64,000 nucleotides of DNA from Calditrichia bacterium (GTDB taxonomy: Bacteria > Calditrichota > Calditrichia > Calditrichales > J004), in the NCBI GenBank assembly GCA_020635035.1, contig JACKAO010000004.1, positions 124,001-188,000 of the forward strand, read 5' to 3'. The notes under the pieces are model-generated. The model did no database searches and had not been told where the DNA came from. It worked only from the letters and a program-made list of their open reading frames with translations. A program made the position numbers and the translations under genes. Within the stretch, counting starts at the first letter, position 1. Every line of letters starts with the position of its first letter. Positions 53,122 to 61,900 of this stretch are shown here, piece by piece.

Positions 53122-55383
53122 TTAAAAATATAATTTATAAAAAAATTTAATATTTCTGCCCGGCTCAGGGAAAATCTCTTTTATCCTATTCAGGTGCCGG
53201 CGATAGGTTTCATTCGTCAGGTTTTCAATTCTTAATGTAATCGTATGCAACAGAGATGTACCTGCAATAAAATATTCCACATTAAATCCATGAACAATGT
53301 AGGCTGCTGTTGATTTCTCAAAACGGCCCGGTTTGTATTGCCGCCCGGCAATATGAGCTAAATAGGTCAGGCTAAGATTATTGATGTCATAGGTCAGATC
53401 CACAGTTGCTTTTAGAGGCGGCATAAAGGGCAATGATTCATTTGTTTTTATTTTATAAGGTTTAAAATCACTGTTGTCATGATTTTCCGGATCGGAATAA
53501 ACCATCGTTTCTTTCAGGTTACCAATCAGATAACTGAGCCCGGAACTAAGTTTTAATCTTTTTGTCAGATTATAATTTCCGGAGAATTCAATTCCCCTGA
53601 TAACCGCATCGAGTCCAACCATCTGATAGCGGAAAAGATCATTTCTTTTCCAGCTTCGCTCACCAGTGTTTTGGCTGAATAAATAACCATCAATCCTGTT
53701 GTAATAAGCCGTTAATCCAAAATCCAAATCATGCTGTTCAAAAAAAATCCCTGATTCTATCCCGTATGTTCTTTCGGGTTTAAGATCAGCATTTCCAACT
53801 TCGTAAGCATATGAAGGCAGGTGCGGACCATCAGCGAAAAGTTCTTCAATTCCTGGTGCACGGAATGCACGTATAAGTGTTGTGCTGAAGAAAAAGTCTT
53901 TTGATAAACCATACTGTGCTTTAATTGCTGCGGCATAGTCGGTGAAAGAACGTTCACGAATGCGGCCTACACGTAAGTCTGTTTTTTCTTCCCGCGGTGT
54001 AATGGTTTTATTTTCGATTCGTGCAGCACTACTGGTTTTTAAATTACCGAAGTCATTTTCAAAATAAACCCAGCCGGCAAGAGAAGTCTCATCGGAATTA
54101 ACAGTATTGGTAAGTCCGCCGGCTTCAAACTGACGCATCCCGGACCAGAACCCGCTGCGTATATTCTGAAAAATTTCAAAATTGGAAAAGGATGTATTGG
54201 CTGATAAATGCTGGCTTATTAAGCTGAAAGCGGCATCGCGGAAACCGGAACTTGCAAACTCTTCATGGAAATAATCTGTAAGATCATAACTGAATGTGAT
54301 ATCATTAATAAAACGCGCCGGCTGTTTTATTGCAGCGGCTGTTGAGTATGTGTGTTTGCGAAGCTTTATATCCACACCATTAGGATGACCCAGTTCAGAA
54401 GGTGCAGGGGGAATACCATAATCTGAAGTATAAATAGCTGTTTCCGCTTTTAGTGTGCCCCAGTCGGGCTGCCAGCGCAATTCTGTTTTGCCATTAATTG
54501 TTTTTAAATTTGTGTTCTTTAAACTTCCCCCGGGTGAATGAATATTTGAAGCTGAGCGATAACTGCCATCAGCATAAAAGAAAAAATTATTTACCGGGAT
54601 CTCCAAATTTAAAGCTGAAGCATAGCCATGGTTTACGGATTCATATCCTCCACTGAATTCACCACGGATTTGGTTGTTTTCCATGGATTTGTCACTATTA
54701 CGTAAAACATTTATTACCCCGGAAAGTGTATTTGTACCATACATCAGGGTCAACGGGCCCCGAATTATTTCAATCCGCTCTGCCGTAATTGGCTCAATGG
54801 TTACAGCATGATCAGCAGATGTTGTGGATAAGTCTCCAGTTCTTTGACCGTTTTCCAGCAGCAGCAGCCTGTCACCCGATAAACCTCGTAACACAGGCCT
54901 TGCCGGAGCAGGACCGTTGTTCTGTTCAGCCAGGCCGGGCATATCTTTGATTGTTTCTGCCAGTGTTGTTGCCATTCTGCTTCGCATGTCTTTGCCCGAA
55001 AGCTCCGCTTCCGGTTTTTGCAGATGCGAATGTTCACGGTGATCTTCAACAACGATGGCTTCAGTATCAAAGGAATTTTGTGCCATAATAATTTGCAGTA
55101 AACTGGTATCCAAAGTCGCTATTTTTACATGTTTGTGTATTTCAGAATAACCAACTCTTAAAAAGTCAATGGTATAACTTCCGGGTGGGATATCGATAAA
55201 TTTGAAGCGCCCGTCTTCAAGAGTCGAGGCGCTTCTGTTTAGTTCTTTTATATAAATATCCACCCAGGCAATTGGCAAACCTGTTTTTGCATCTGTTACA
55301 TTTCCCTTTAGATGGCCATATTTAACCGGTTCTTTAGCGAATAATACACCGCAAAAAATAATCAGTAAATATAATTTCGGCAT
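53122..55383 (-). CDS. ZnuD-like TonB-dependent metal receptor
   Basis: 753 residues from ATG 55383; in-frame ATG 55404 and TTG 55413 would overlap the upstream gene. A signal peptide (LLIIFCGVLFA) is followed by a carboxypeptidase-regulatory-like domain (GNVTDAKTGLPIAWVD), a plug and a 22-strand-type barrel ending in F. The plug contains GDLSTTSADHAVTIEP followed by AERIEIIRGPLTLMYG. The SADHAV turn is characteristic of ZnuD-type zinc receptors. A His-rich stretch DHREHSHLQ precedes the plug and could bind metal. Immediately upstream are a His-containing lipoprotein and a small His/Cys membrane protein. Zinc uptake is the best guess; another transition metal is possible. The end is nearly back-to-back with the phosphatase gene. 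Confidence 0.85.
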   Translation of the reverse strand: MPKLYLLIIFCGVLFAKEPVKYGHLKGNVTDAKTGLPIAWVDIYIKELNRSASTLEDGRFKFIDIPPGSYTIDFLRVGYSEIHKHVKIATLDTSLLQIIMAQNSFDTEAIVVEDHREHSHLQKPEAELSGKDMRSRMATTLAETIKDMPGLAEQNNGPAPARPVLRGLSGDRLLLLENGQRTGDLSTTSADHAVTIEPITAERIEIIRGPLTLMYGTNTLSGVINVLRNSDKSMENNQIRGEFSGGYESVNHGYASALNLEIPVNNFFFYADGSYRSASNIHSPGGSLKNTNLKTINGKTELRWQPDWGTLKAETAIYTSDYGIPPAPSELGHPNGVDIKLRKHTYSTAAAIKQPARFINDITFSYDLTDYFHEEFASSGFRDAAFSLISQHLSANTSFSNFEIFQNIRSGFWSGMRQFEAGGLTNTVNSDETSLAGWVYFENDFGNLKTSSAARIENKTITPREEKTDLRVGRIRERSFTDYAAAIKAQYGLSKDFFFSTTLIRAFRAPGIEELFADGPHLPSYAYEVGNADLKPERTYGIESGIFFEQHDLDFGLTAYYNRIDGYLFSQNTGERSWKRNDLFRYQMVGLDAVIRGIEFSGNYNLTKRLKLSSGLSYLIGNLKETMVYSDPENHDNSDFKPYKIKTNESLPFMPPLKATVDLTYDINNLSLTYLAHIAGRQYKPGRFEKSTAAYIVHGFNVEYFIAGTSLLHTITLRIENLTNETYRRHLNRIKEIFPEPGRNIKFFYKLYF

Positions 55384-55387
55384 TTTT

Positions 55388-55858
55388 TTAAATACTACTG
55401 CCATCAGAAACAATTAATGGGATTTCTTTGGAAACAAAGTCCGGGTGATCATCATGAATAATTGTAAATACTGCCTGCGTATTTCCTGCTTTTTTTCCAA
55501 GTATATGAAATTCAAATCCGCCTTCTTCACCTTCATGCTGCCAGTAATCTGCAATTGTTGTATCGCCAATTTCAATCAACAGGGTAAAATGGTCTTCTTC
55601 TGGTATAAACCAGGAATCATTTTCATCATCATAGAATTCAACATCCATATGCCCGCTGGATTCGCCTGCTTGTGCTTCGATAACGCCATCCACGGCTGAA
55701 TCACGGATATATGAAACAATGGTTACGCCACTGGAAACAATACGCAGGCCCACTGCATCGGCATGGTCGCTGTGTGAATCAACAGAACTATCTGAACAAT
55801 TTGTTAAAAAAGAAGCCAAAGTCAGTAAAATAATAGAATTAATTAAAAGATTTTTCAT
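55388..55858 (-). CDS. Histidine-containing periplasmic lipoprotein, probable metal-uptake partner
   Basis: 156 residues. Start ATG 55858 follows a GGAG site by 8 nt and gives a lipoprotein signal ending at Cys21 (FLTNCS). The mature N-terminus holds His29 and His32 in SHSDHAD. The rest is a beta-sandwich-like domain with further histidines (QHEGEEGGFEFH, IIHDDHPDF). I do not recognise a named family, but small His-bearing lipoproteins are commonly encoded beside ZnuD-like receptors, as here (4-nt gap). It may hand metal to the receptor or bind it in the periplasm (inference). Confidence 0.7.
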   Translation of the reverse strand: MKNLLINSIILLTLASFLTNCSDSSVDSHSDHADAVGLRIVSSGVTIVSYIRDSAVDGVIEAQAGESSGHMDVEFYDDENDSWFIPEEDHFTLLIEIGDTTIADYWQHEGEEGGFEFHILGKKAGNTQAVFTIIHDDHPDFVSKEIPLIVSDGSSI

Positions 55859-55968
55859 ACTAATCTCCATTGTTAAAGATATTACATAAATCCACATCCA
55901 AAAGAAGACAAAGTAATCCTCTGGTGTCAAAGATTTAAAAATGATTTATAAGTAAATTATCGGAATGA

Positions 55969-56265
55969 TTAGTATGAAAACGGGGGTGCCCTTGAGGAGA
56001 TGGAATATATAAAGAACTTTGTTTCTAATTGCTTCTTTGGTTCTACATAAATAGCAATAATCAGCAGAAAAAAAGAGAATATAAAAATAACTGCATATTC
56101 TGCATTGAAATAATGCTGCACAAAATAAGCCGGACAGTCCGGTGATTCCATGCCGGGGGCATGATTATGCGCAAAGCCTGAAAATCCTACAGTAATCGTA
56201 AATAATGCGATTGCCAGTAGTGTCCATTTGGGCCAGGCTTTTAATTTATTTCTTAGCTGAATCAT
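55969..56265 (-). CDS. Small two-helix membrane protein with His/Cys loop
   Basis: 98 residues, preceded by a CAGGAAAA ribosome-binding site. Two membrane helices (about 14-31 and 57-74) enclose a loop with His33, His35 and Cys44 (HNHAPGMESPDC) plus His51, suggestive of metal binding. It is the first gene of the minus-strand set with the lipoprotein and ZnuD-like receptor, 110 nt upstream. I do not recognise the family. Confidence 0.62.
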   Translation of the reverse strand: MIQLRNKLKAWPKWTLLAIALFTITVGFSGFAHNHAPGMESPDCPAYFVQHYFNAEYAVIFIFSFFLLIIAIYVEPKKQLETKFFIYSISSRAPPFSY

Positions 56266-56351
56266 TTTTCCTGATTTAAATTGAATTTTGAAAACTTAAC
56301 AACATACCATTGTTTTAAAATATTTCCAAGCCATGTTATAAAAAACAAAAT

Positions 56352-57467
56352 TTAACGCAAGTTTTCAGGGTTTAATCCTTCCAGTTCAGGAACTACAAAA
56401 ACACCATCTTTTCGGATCATAACATCATCAAACCAAATTTCACCACCGCCATATTGCGGCGTCTGGATACAAACCATATCCCAATGGATATTTGAACGGT
56501 TTCCATTATCTGCATCATCATAAGCCTGGCCGGGGGTAAAATGAAATGAACCGGCAATTTTTTCGTCAAATAAAATATCCAGCATGGGTTCGGTTATATA
56601 GGGATTAAACCCAATGGCAAATTCTCCTACATAGCGGGCGCCTTCATCGGTGTTGAGAATGGTGTTCAGTTTTTCAGAATTATTTGCTGTGGCCTCAACA
56701 ACTTTTCCATTTTCAAAACGCAGACTGATATTGCTGAAAACGGTTCCCTGGTAAATTGTATCGGCAGTGTAATGTATGGTGCCGTTAATGGAGTCTTTCA
56801 CTGGTGCAGTAAAAACTTCACCATCCGGAATATTATGCGAACCAAAGCAGGGAATTGCCGGAATATTTTTTATACTGAATTTCAGATCGGTGCCTGGGCC
56901 TTTGATATGAACACGATCTGTCTTTTCCATTAGATCTTTCAATCTGGCAGAAGCTTTTTGCATTTTACTGTAATCGAGTGTGCAAACATCAAAGTAAAAT
57001 TGTTCAAATGCTTCAGTGCTGCGCCGTGCCTGTTGCGCCATGGAAGGTGTTGGCCAGCGTAAAACACACCATTTGGTTTTTGGGACTCGTATTTTAAAAT
57101 GCACTGGTTTTAACCAATGCTCTTCATACAAGTGCATTTTCTCGGAAGGAATATCGGATAACTCAGAAATATTATTGCTGCCGCGTAATCCAAAATAAAC
57201 CTGCATTTTTTCCATCCGAAATGATTCTACGCTTGCAATATTCTGCATGGTTTGCGCGTCTGTTTCACGTATAAGTTCCCGCTGTACACGATTCTGTTTA
57301 ATTGTTACATGTGGTTTTCCGCCTGCTTGACGTATTTTACGAATCAGCGCGATTACCATTTCTTCAGGAATATCGATCGCTTCTATGAGCGCGTTTTCAC
57401 CTTCTTTAATTTTTGTAGAATGATTAACAAGAACATCAGCTAATTTTTCATATCGAGCATCGTACAT
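56352..57467 (-). CDS. M29 family aminopeptidase
   Basis: 371 residues, the usual M29 size. Typical segments: RIKGPGTDL-like HIKGPGTDLKFS, NIPDGEVFTAP with metal-ligand glutamate, the FENGKVVEA strand, GFNPYI and NRSNIHWDMV with metal-ligand His and Asp. M29 enzymes (AmpS/PepS/aminopeptidase T) are dimeric, two-metal cytoplasmic aminopeptidases with broad specificity. No signal peptide. A GGAGA site lies 6 nt before the ATG. The gene upstream (DUF1684) is 12 nt away, so they are probably co-transcribed. Role in peptide turnover. Confidence 0.92.
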   Translation of the reverse strand: MYDARYEKLADVLVNHSTKIKEGENALIEAIDIPEEMVIALIRKIRQAGGKPHVTIKQNRVQRELIRETDAQTMQNIASVESFRMEKMQVYFGLRGSNNISELSDIPSEKMHLYEEHWLKPVHFKIRVPKTKWCVLRWPTPSMAQQARRSTEAFEQFYFDVCTLDYSKMQKASARLKDLMEKTDRVHIKGPGTDLKFSIKNIPAIPCFGSHNIPDGEVFTAPVKDSINGTIHYTADTIYQGTVFSNISLRFENGKVVEATANNSEKLNTILNTDEGARYVGEFAIGFNPYITEPMLDILFDEKIAGSFHFTPGQAYDDADNGNRSNIHWDMVCIQTPQYGGGEIWFDDVMIRKDGVFVVPELEGLNPENLR

Positions 57468-57479
57468 TTTATTCTCCGT

Positions 57480-58388
57480 TTAATGGCTTTCATGTTCATA
57501 GTTCTTTTCACCTGCAGTAATTTTAATGTCTAAATTGTTCTGCCTGGGCGGCAGGGGACAGGTCGCATATGGTGAAAATACACATGGCGGATTGTAACTT
57601 TTGTTAAAATCAATAAATGTATTACCCTGTTCATCAGCACTGTCAATATAAAGGAATCGCCCGGCACCATAAGTCTCTTCTCCATTGGTGGCATCGCTAA
57701 AGATTATCCAGTACTGTTGATCGTCTTTATCTGCAATAGGATCTAACCTATATTCTTCTCCATTAATTTTAAAAACAAGAGTTCCGGGGCAGGGGGCATC
57801 CGATACCTGGCCCAGCACATTCGGGATTTGGATTTTCTTCTCAGTACCGGGAAGCAGATGTGCTTTAATTCGCCAGTTCTGATCAACAGGAAATCGTTCA
57901 ATCCCTGTAAAATTTTTTAAATTTGGATGTTCACTATCCTTCAGGCGCACTCCATACATATCATCCCGTTTAATAATGTACCAGGAAAGAGATTTATATG
58001 TAAGAATTGTTGTGTTCTGCTGGTTGTCATTTTTCAGTTCCATTTTCTGTATACCAACGCTGTCATTTTTTACAGGGATTCCTGTATTTATAAAAATCGT
58101 TACAATGCTATCCTGCAATTGAAAATAACCCATTTGATCTTCTGCCTTTTCAGGAAATACAAGATCGTTTTCAGGACTGGATCCGAAAGTATTTTTCCCG
58201 GGTTCCAGCCAATACAAACCGGCAAGTGTAAGCCAGCTGTTACTTTTTTTAAGTGATGCAATACGTTTATTATGCCATTTATCAATACTGTCAGAGTATT
58301 GTGAATCCGCATTAGCAGATTGTGCAAAAACACCACTTAGATTAAATATTGTTACAATAATGAGTATATTTTTTAAGTGAAAATTCAT
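57480..58388 (-). CDS. DUF1684 family exported protein
   Basis: 302 residues with a signal peptide (GVFAQ). The family marks are strong: SWLTLAGLYWLEPGKN near the start and AGRFLYIDSADEQG, FIDFNKSYNPPCVFSPYAT and CPLPPRQNNL near the end. DUF1684 proteins are beta-rich and widespread in Bacteroidota and Actinomycetota; their function is not established. It is encoded between the M29 aminopeptidase and a small membrane protein gene, all on the minus strand with gaps of 12 nt, which suggests a transcription unit. Confidence 0.9.
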   Translation of the reverse strand: MNFHLKNILIIVTIFNLSGVFAQSANADSQYSDSIDKWHNKRIASLKKSNSWLTLAGLYWLEPGKNTFGSSPENDLVFPEKAEDQMGYFQLQDSIVTIFINTGIPVKNDSVGIQKMELKNDNQQNTTILTYKSLSWYIIKRDDMYGVRLKDSEHPNLKNFTGIERFPVDQNWRIKAHLLPGTEKKIQIPNVLGQVSDAPCPGTLVFKINGEEYRLDPIADKDDQQYWIIFSDATNGEETYGAGRFLYIDSADEQGNTFIDFNKSYNPPCVFSPYATCPLPPRQNNLDIKITAGEKNYEHESH

Positions 58389-58400
58389 AAATGATCCGTT

Positions 58401-58880
58401 TTATTTTATTGTATCTTTAAGAAAATTAAATATTTCCTGCATTTGAGAGTGTGCTAATTTTTGTCCGGTCCGTGAGATGGCAAATAACGCTACTTCCAGA
58501 ATTATAGTTATCGGAACAAGCCAGAATCCTGTTGGGCGCATATTTAACGTCCATTGGGATAACCCATAAAACAAACCTATCATCCCGATAAAAGCAACAC
58601 CGGTATAAAAAAACACAAACATTGTCCAGACTGCCGGACTTGGTCCGAAAAGTCCTTTTAACTCAAGAGAGTTATCCTGTTCCTGCATTTCCAGGGTTAA
58701 AAAAGGCGACCAATAATGTCGTTTTTCTTCAGGTACACGGACAAAAACGTGATTTTCTGAAACTGAAATTCTGCAGCAGGATTCAGGCATTTCAGCATTT
58801 TTACTTATTAAATCCTTAAAAGTTTGTTTATTTAATGCCGTCGATAATTTAAAACGCGGACGCATCTCAAAAGCAGACAT
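58401..58880 (-). CDS. Conserved-type small membrane protein of unknown function
   Basis: 159 residues. A soluble N-terminal part (1-80, ending in LELKGLFGPSP) is followed by two adjacent membrane helices (about 83-108 and 118-140) and a short cytoplasmic helix (QKLAHSQMQEIFNFL). Two adjacent cysteines (ESCCRIS) lie in the soluble part. I do not recognise the family. It heads the run leading to the DUF1684 and M29 genes, with a 12-nt gap to the former. The start at ATG 58880 has only a weak GGGAAA-like site upstream. Confidence 0.65.
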   Translation of the reverse strand: MSAFEMRPRFKLSTALNKQTFKDLISKNAEMPESCCRISVSENHVFVRVPEEKRHYWSPFLTLEMQEQDNSLELKGLFGPSPAVWTMFVFFYTGVAFIGMIGLFYGLSQWTLNMRPTGFWLVPITIILEVALFAISRTGQKLAHSQMQEIFNFLKDTIK

Positions 58881-58978
58881 ATTTTCCCTGAATTATGTTG
58901 GTTGTTAAGCGGAAGAGTAAAAAATTATAAAATAAAAATAAGCAGAATCCGATTAAAAATAAAAAACTTTTAAAGAGT

Positions 58979-61900
58979 TTATTTGAGAAGGTCCTTGATT
59001 TTTTCAGTCAAAGCAGATGCTTTATATGGTTTCTGTAAGAAACCGGCGATCCCTTTTCCGGTAAATTTATCAAAGGCTTCATTTTCACTATAGCCGCTGG
59101 AGAGTAAAACTTTGACATCCGCTTTAATTTTTTGTAATTCTTTGTAGGTTTCTTCACCGTTCATGTATGGCATGGTCATATCCAGAATTACCAGTTTAAT
59201 ATCAGTTTGTTCATTGAAAAGCTCAACGGCTTTCCTGCCGTCGTCTGCACAAAGAACATTAAAACCATGAATTTCAAGAGCTCTCTTGCACAACATACGG
59301 ATGGATTCTTCATCGTCAACTACCAAAATAGTTCCGCTTGCTTTCCATTTTTTATCCTGCATATCCGAGTCTTTGCTTTTAACCGCCTGCTGCAAACTTG
59401 CAGGAAAATAAACCTTAAATGTTGTTCCATTCCCCGGCTCTGAGTCTATCTCGATTGCACCATGATGTCCGCGGATAATCCCAAGAACCGCTGCCAGTCC
59501 AAGGCCCCTTCCGGTAAATTTTGTCGTAAAAAAAGGATCAAAAATACGGGCAATAGTCTTTTTGTCCATACCGTGTCCGGTGTCAGCAACTTCCAGAACA
59601 ACATAATTCCCGGATTCCAGATTGTCATTCAGGTAGGTCTTTCTTAAAAATTCAGTATCATAATAGTGTGAGCTGGTCGTAAGAGTAATCCTGCCAACAT
59701 TATTCTCTATGGCATCGGAAGCATTTAGTATCAGGTTCATTATAACCTGGCGGATTTGCGCAGTGTCCACTTCAATTGCCGGCAAATTTTTCTCAAAATC
59801 ATAAATAATTGTAATTTTTTTGGAAATGGAAGTTTCAAGTAGTTTAGTCATTTCCTGGACGATTTCGTTCAAGTCGACTGCTTTTACAACAAAGCGGCCC
59901 CGACCGGAGTAGGCCAGTAACTGACGGCATAATTCTGCTGCCCGCATAGCAGAGCTTTCGATGTTTTTAAGATTCGGGATAACAGGAGATGTCTCGCTGA
60001 CATTCATTTCAGCCAGCCCCGTGTTGCCAAGAATGCCTGTTAATAAGTTGTTAAAATCATGTGCAATTCCACCCGCGAGAATACCTAAGCTTTCCAATTT
60101 TTGAGCATGCTGAATCTGCTGCTGCAGTTTCTGATGTTCCAATTCTTTTCTGCGCAGCTCAGTGATATCCCGCGAAACACTACCGGTCATAAACCCTTTT
60201 TCTGATTTAACCGGGAAAATAACCGTTTGCAGAATATGATCAATGCCTTCCTGATCTTTGATGGTGGTTTCTTCATAGATATTTGAATGAATTGCTTTTG
60301 CACTATTCTCAGGCAGGACCATTGTAATTTTTTTCAGGTAATTAACCGTTTCGGTAATATGATTCGGAGAAAAATTATTACTGAGTTCTGAGATTGTTTT
60401 ATTAATAACATCCTGACGTTTAAGACCGGTTATTTTCTCCTGCGCTTTATTCCATTCAATTATCCTGCTATTTTCATCAATCAGTGTGATTCCATCAATG
60501 GATTCATGTACAATACTGCGGAATTTTTCTTCACTCTCACGGAGCGAAATTTCTGCTCTTTTCCTTTCAGTAATATCGCGTGCAAAAGCTATAATTACTT
60601 TCTGTCCAAAATATACGGAATTATTAAGCCGGACTTCTTTAGGAAAAATCTCGCCATTCTTTCGTACAGCCCAGAATTCGAACTGCTGGGGCTTCCCGCT
60701 AACAGCTTTTTCGATTTGTTTTCCAAGTTTTTCCAGGTCATTCATTCCAGGCGCAGAGAGTGCTGCCGGTGTTTTGCCTATAAAATAGGAATGTTCGTAG
60801 CCGTACATCTTTTCAACAGTTTCATTTACGTCAAGAAAAAAACCATTGGTATCCTGAATATATATGGCGTCCGTGGCATTGTTAAAGAGTTCCCGATAGC
60901 TTTTTTCAGAAGCGATCAGGGCTTCTTCTGCATGTTTTTGCTGGGTGATATCAATCAGATAACCCCTTAATCGAACTAATTTTTCCTGCTCATCAAAAAC
61001 ACCGATAACGTTTTCAATAATAATCAGTGTTTCACCGGAAACCTTTCGCATATTTAATATATAATTTTCAACGCGTTTTTGCTTGCGAACGATATCGATA
61101 AGTTTAGTGCGGTCCGATTTATTCTGGTAAAGAGAAGAAATGTCTTTTTGCTGAGCATCCTGCAACGATTCCAATCCAAATATTTTTAGAAATGCCGGAT
61201 TACACTCAATAATCTTTCCATTAAGGTCTGAAAGAAAGTCGCCGGTTAAATCATCCATAAAAAAGTTGCGATATTTCTTTTCGCTTTTCTGTAATGCTTC
61301 CTGATCTTTGCGGCGCATTACAGCAGTTATAATTTGATTGGCGATGGTTTCAGCCAGCTGCATTTCTTTTGAATTGATCACACATTCATAGTCTTTGTAT
61401 AGAACAAGTTTACCCATTAATCGGTCATTGTAGGTAAGCGGAACAAATGTAAGGCTAAAGATATTTTCTTCCTTAAAGAGATCCCAAAACCTTGCCAGAG
61501 ATTTATCTTCAAAAACATTAGAAATACAGATAGGTTTGGCGTCTTTCGTGTTTATGTCCCAGGGTGAATGTTCTTCAACTGCATTTCTGTATTTCTTAGA
61601 TATTCCGCGCCAGGCTTTAAAACGCATTGTATTTTTTTCATCAAAAAGTAAAATAGACGAGCGGTTTGTCTGCAGGGTTACTTCCAGCGTGTCAAGCGAA
61701 TATTCATAAATGTGATCAACCGTAGCGGCTTCATTTACTTTTCTTGAGAGCTGATAAATAGCGCTTAATTCTCTAATGCGTTTTTCAACTTCGGCTTCAC
61801 TGCGGGTTCTTTCAGAAATATCATTTACAATGATAAATAGCTGTTTTTTGTTTCCCAGAACAATTGGAGAAGCGTAAACTTCCACATCACAAAGGCTTTG

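Noticed and set aside
60506..60970. 154-codon plus-strand open frame within the hybrid kinase
   Set aside because: It lies opposite a PAS domain with clear motifs; the translation is low-complexity and Phe/Ser-rich, as expected for an antisense frame.
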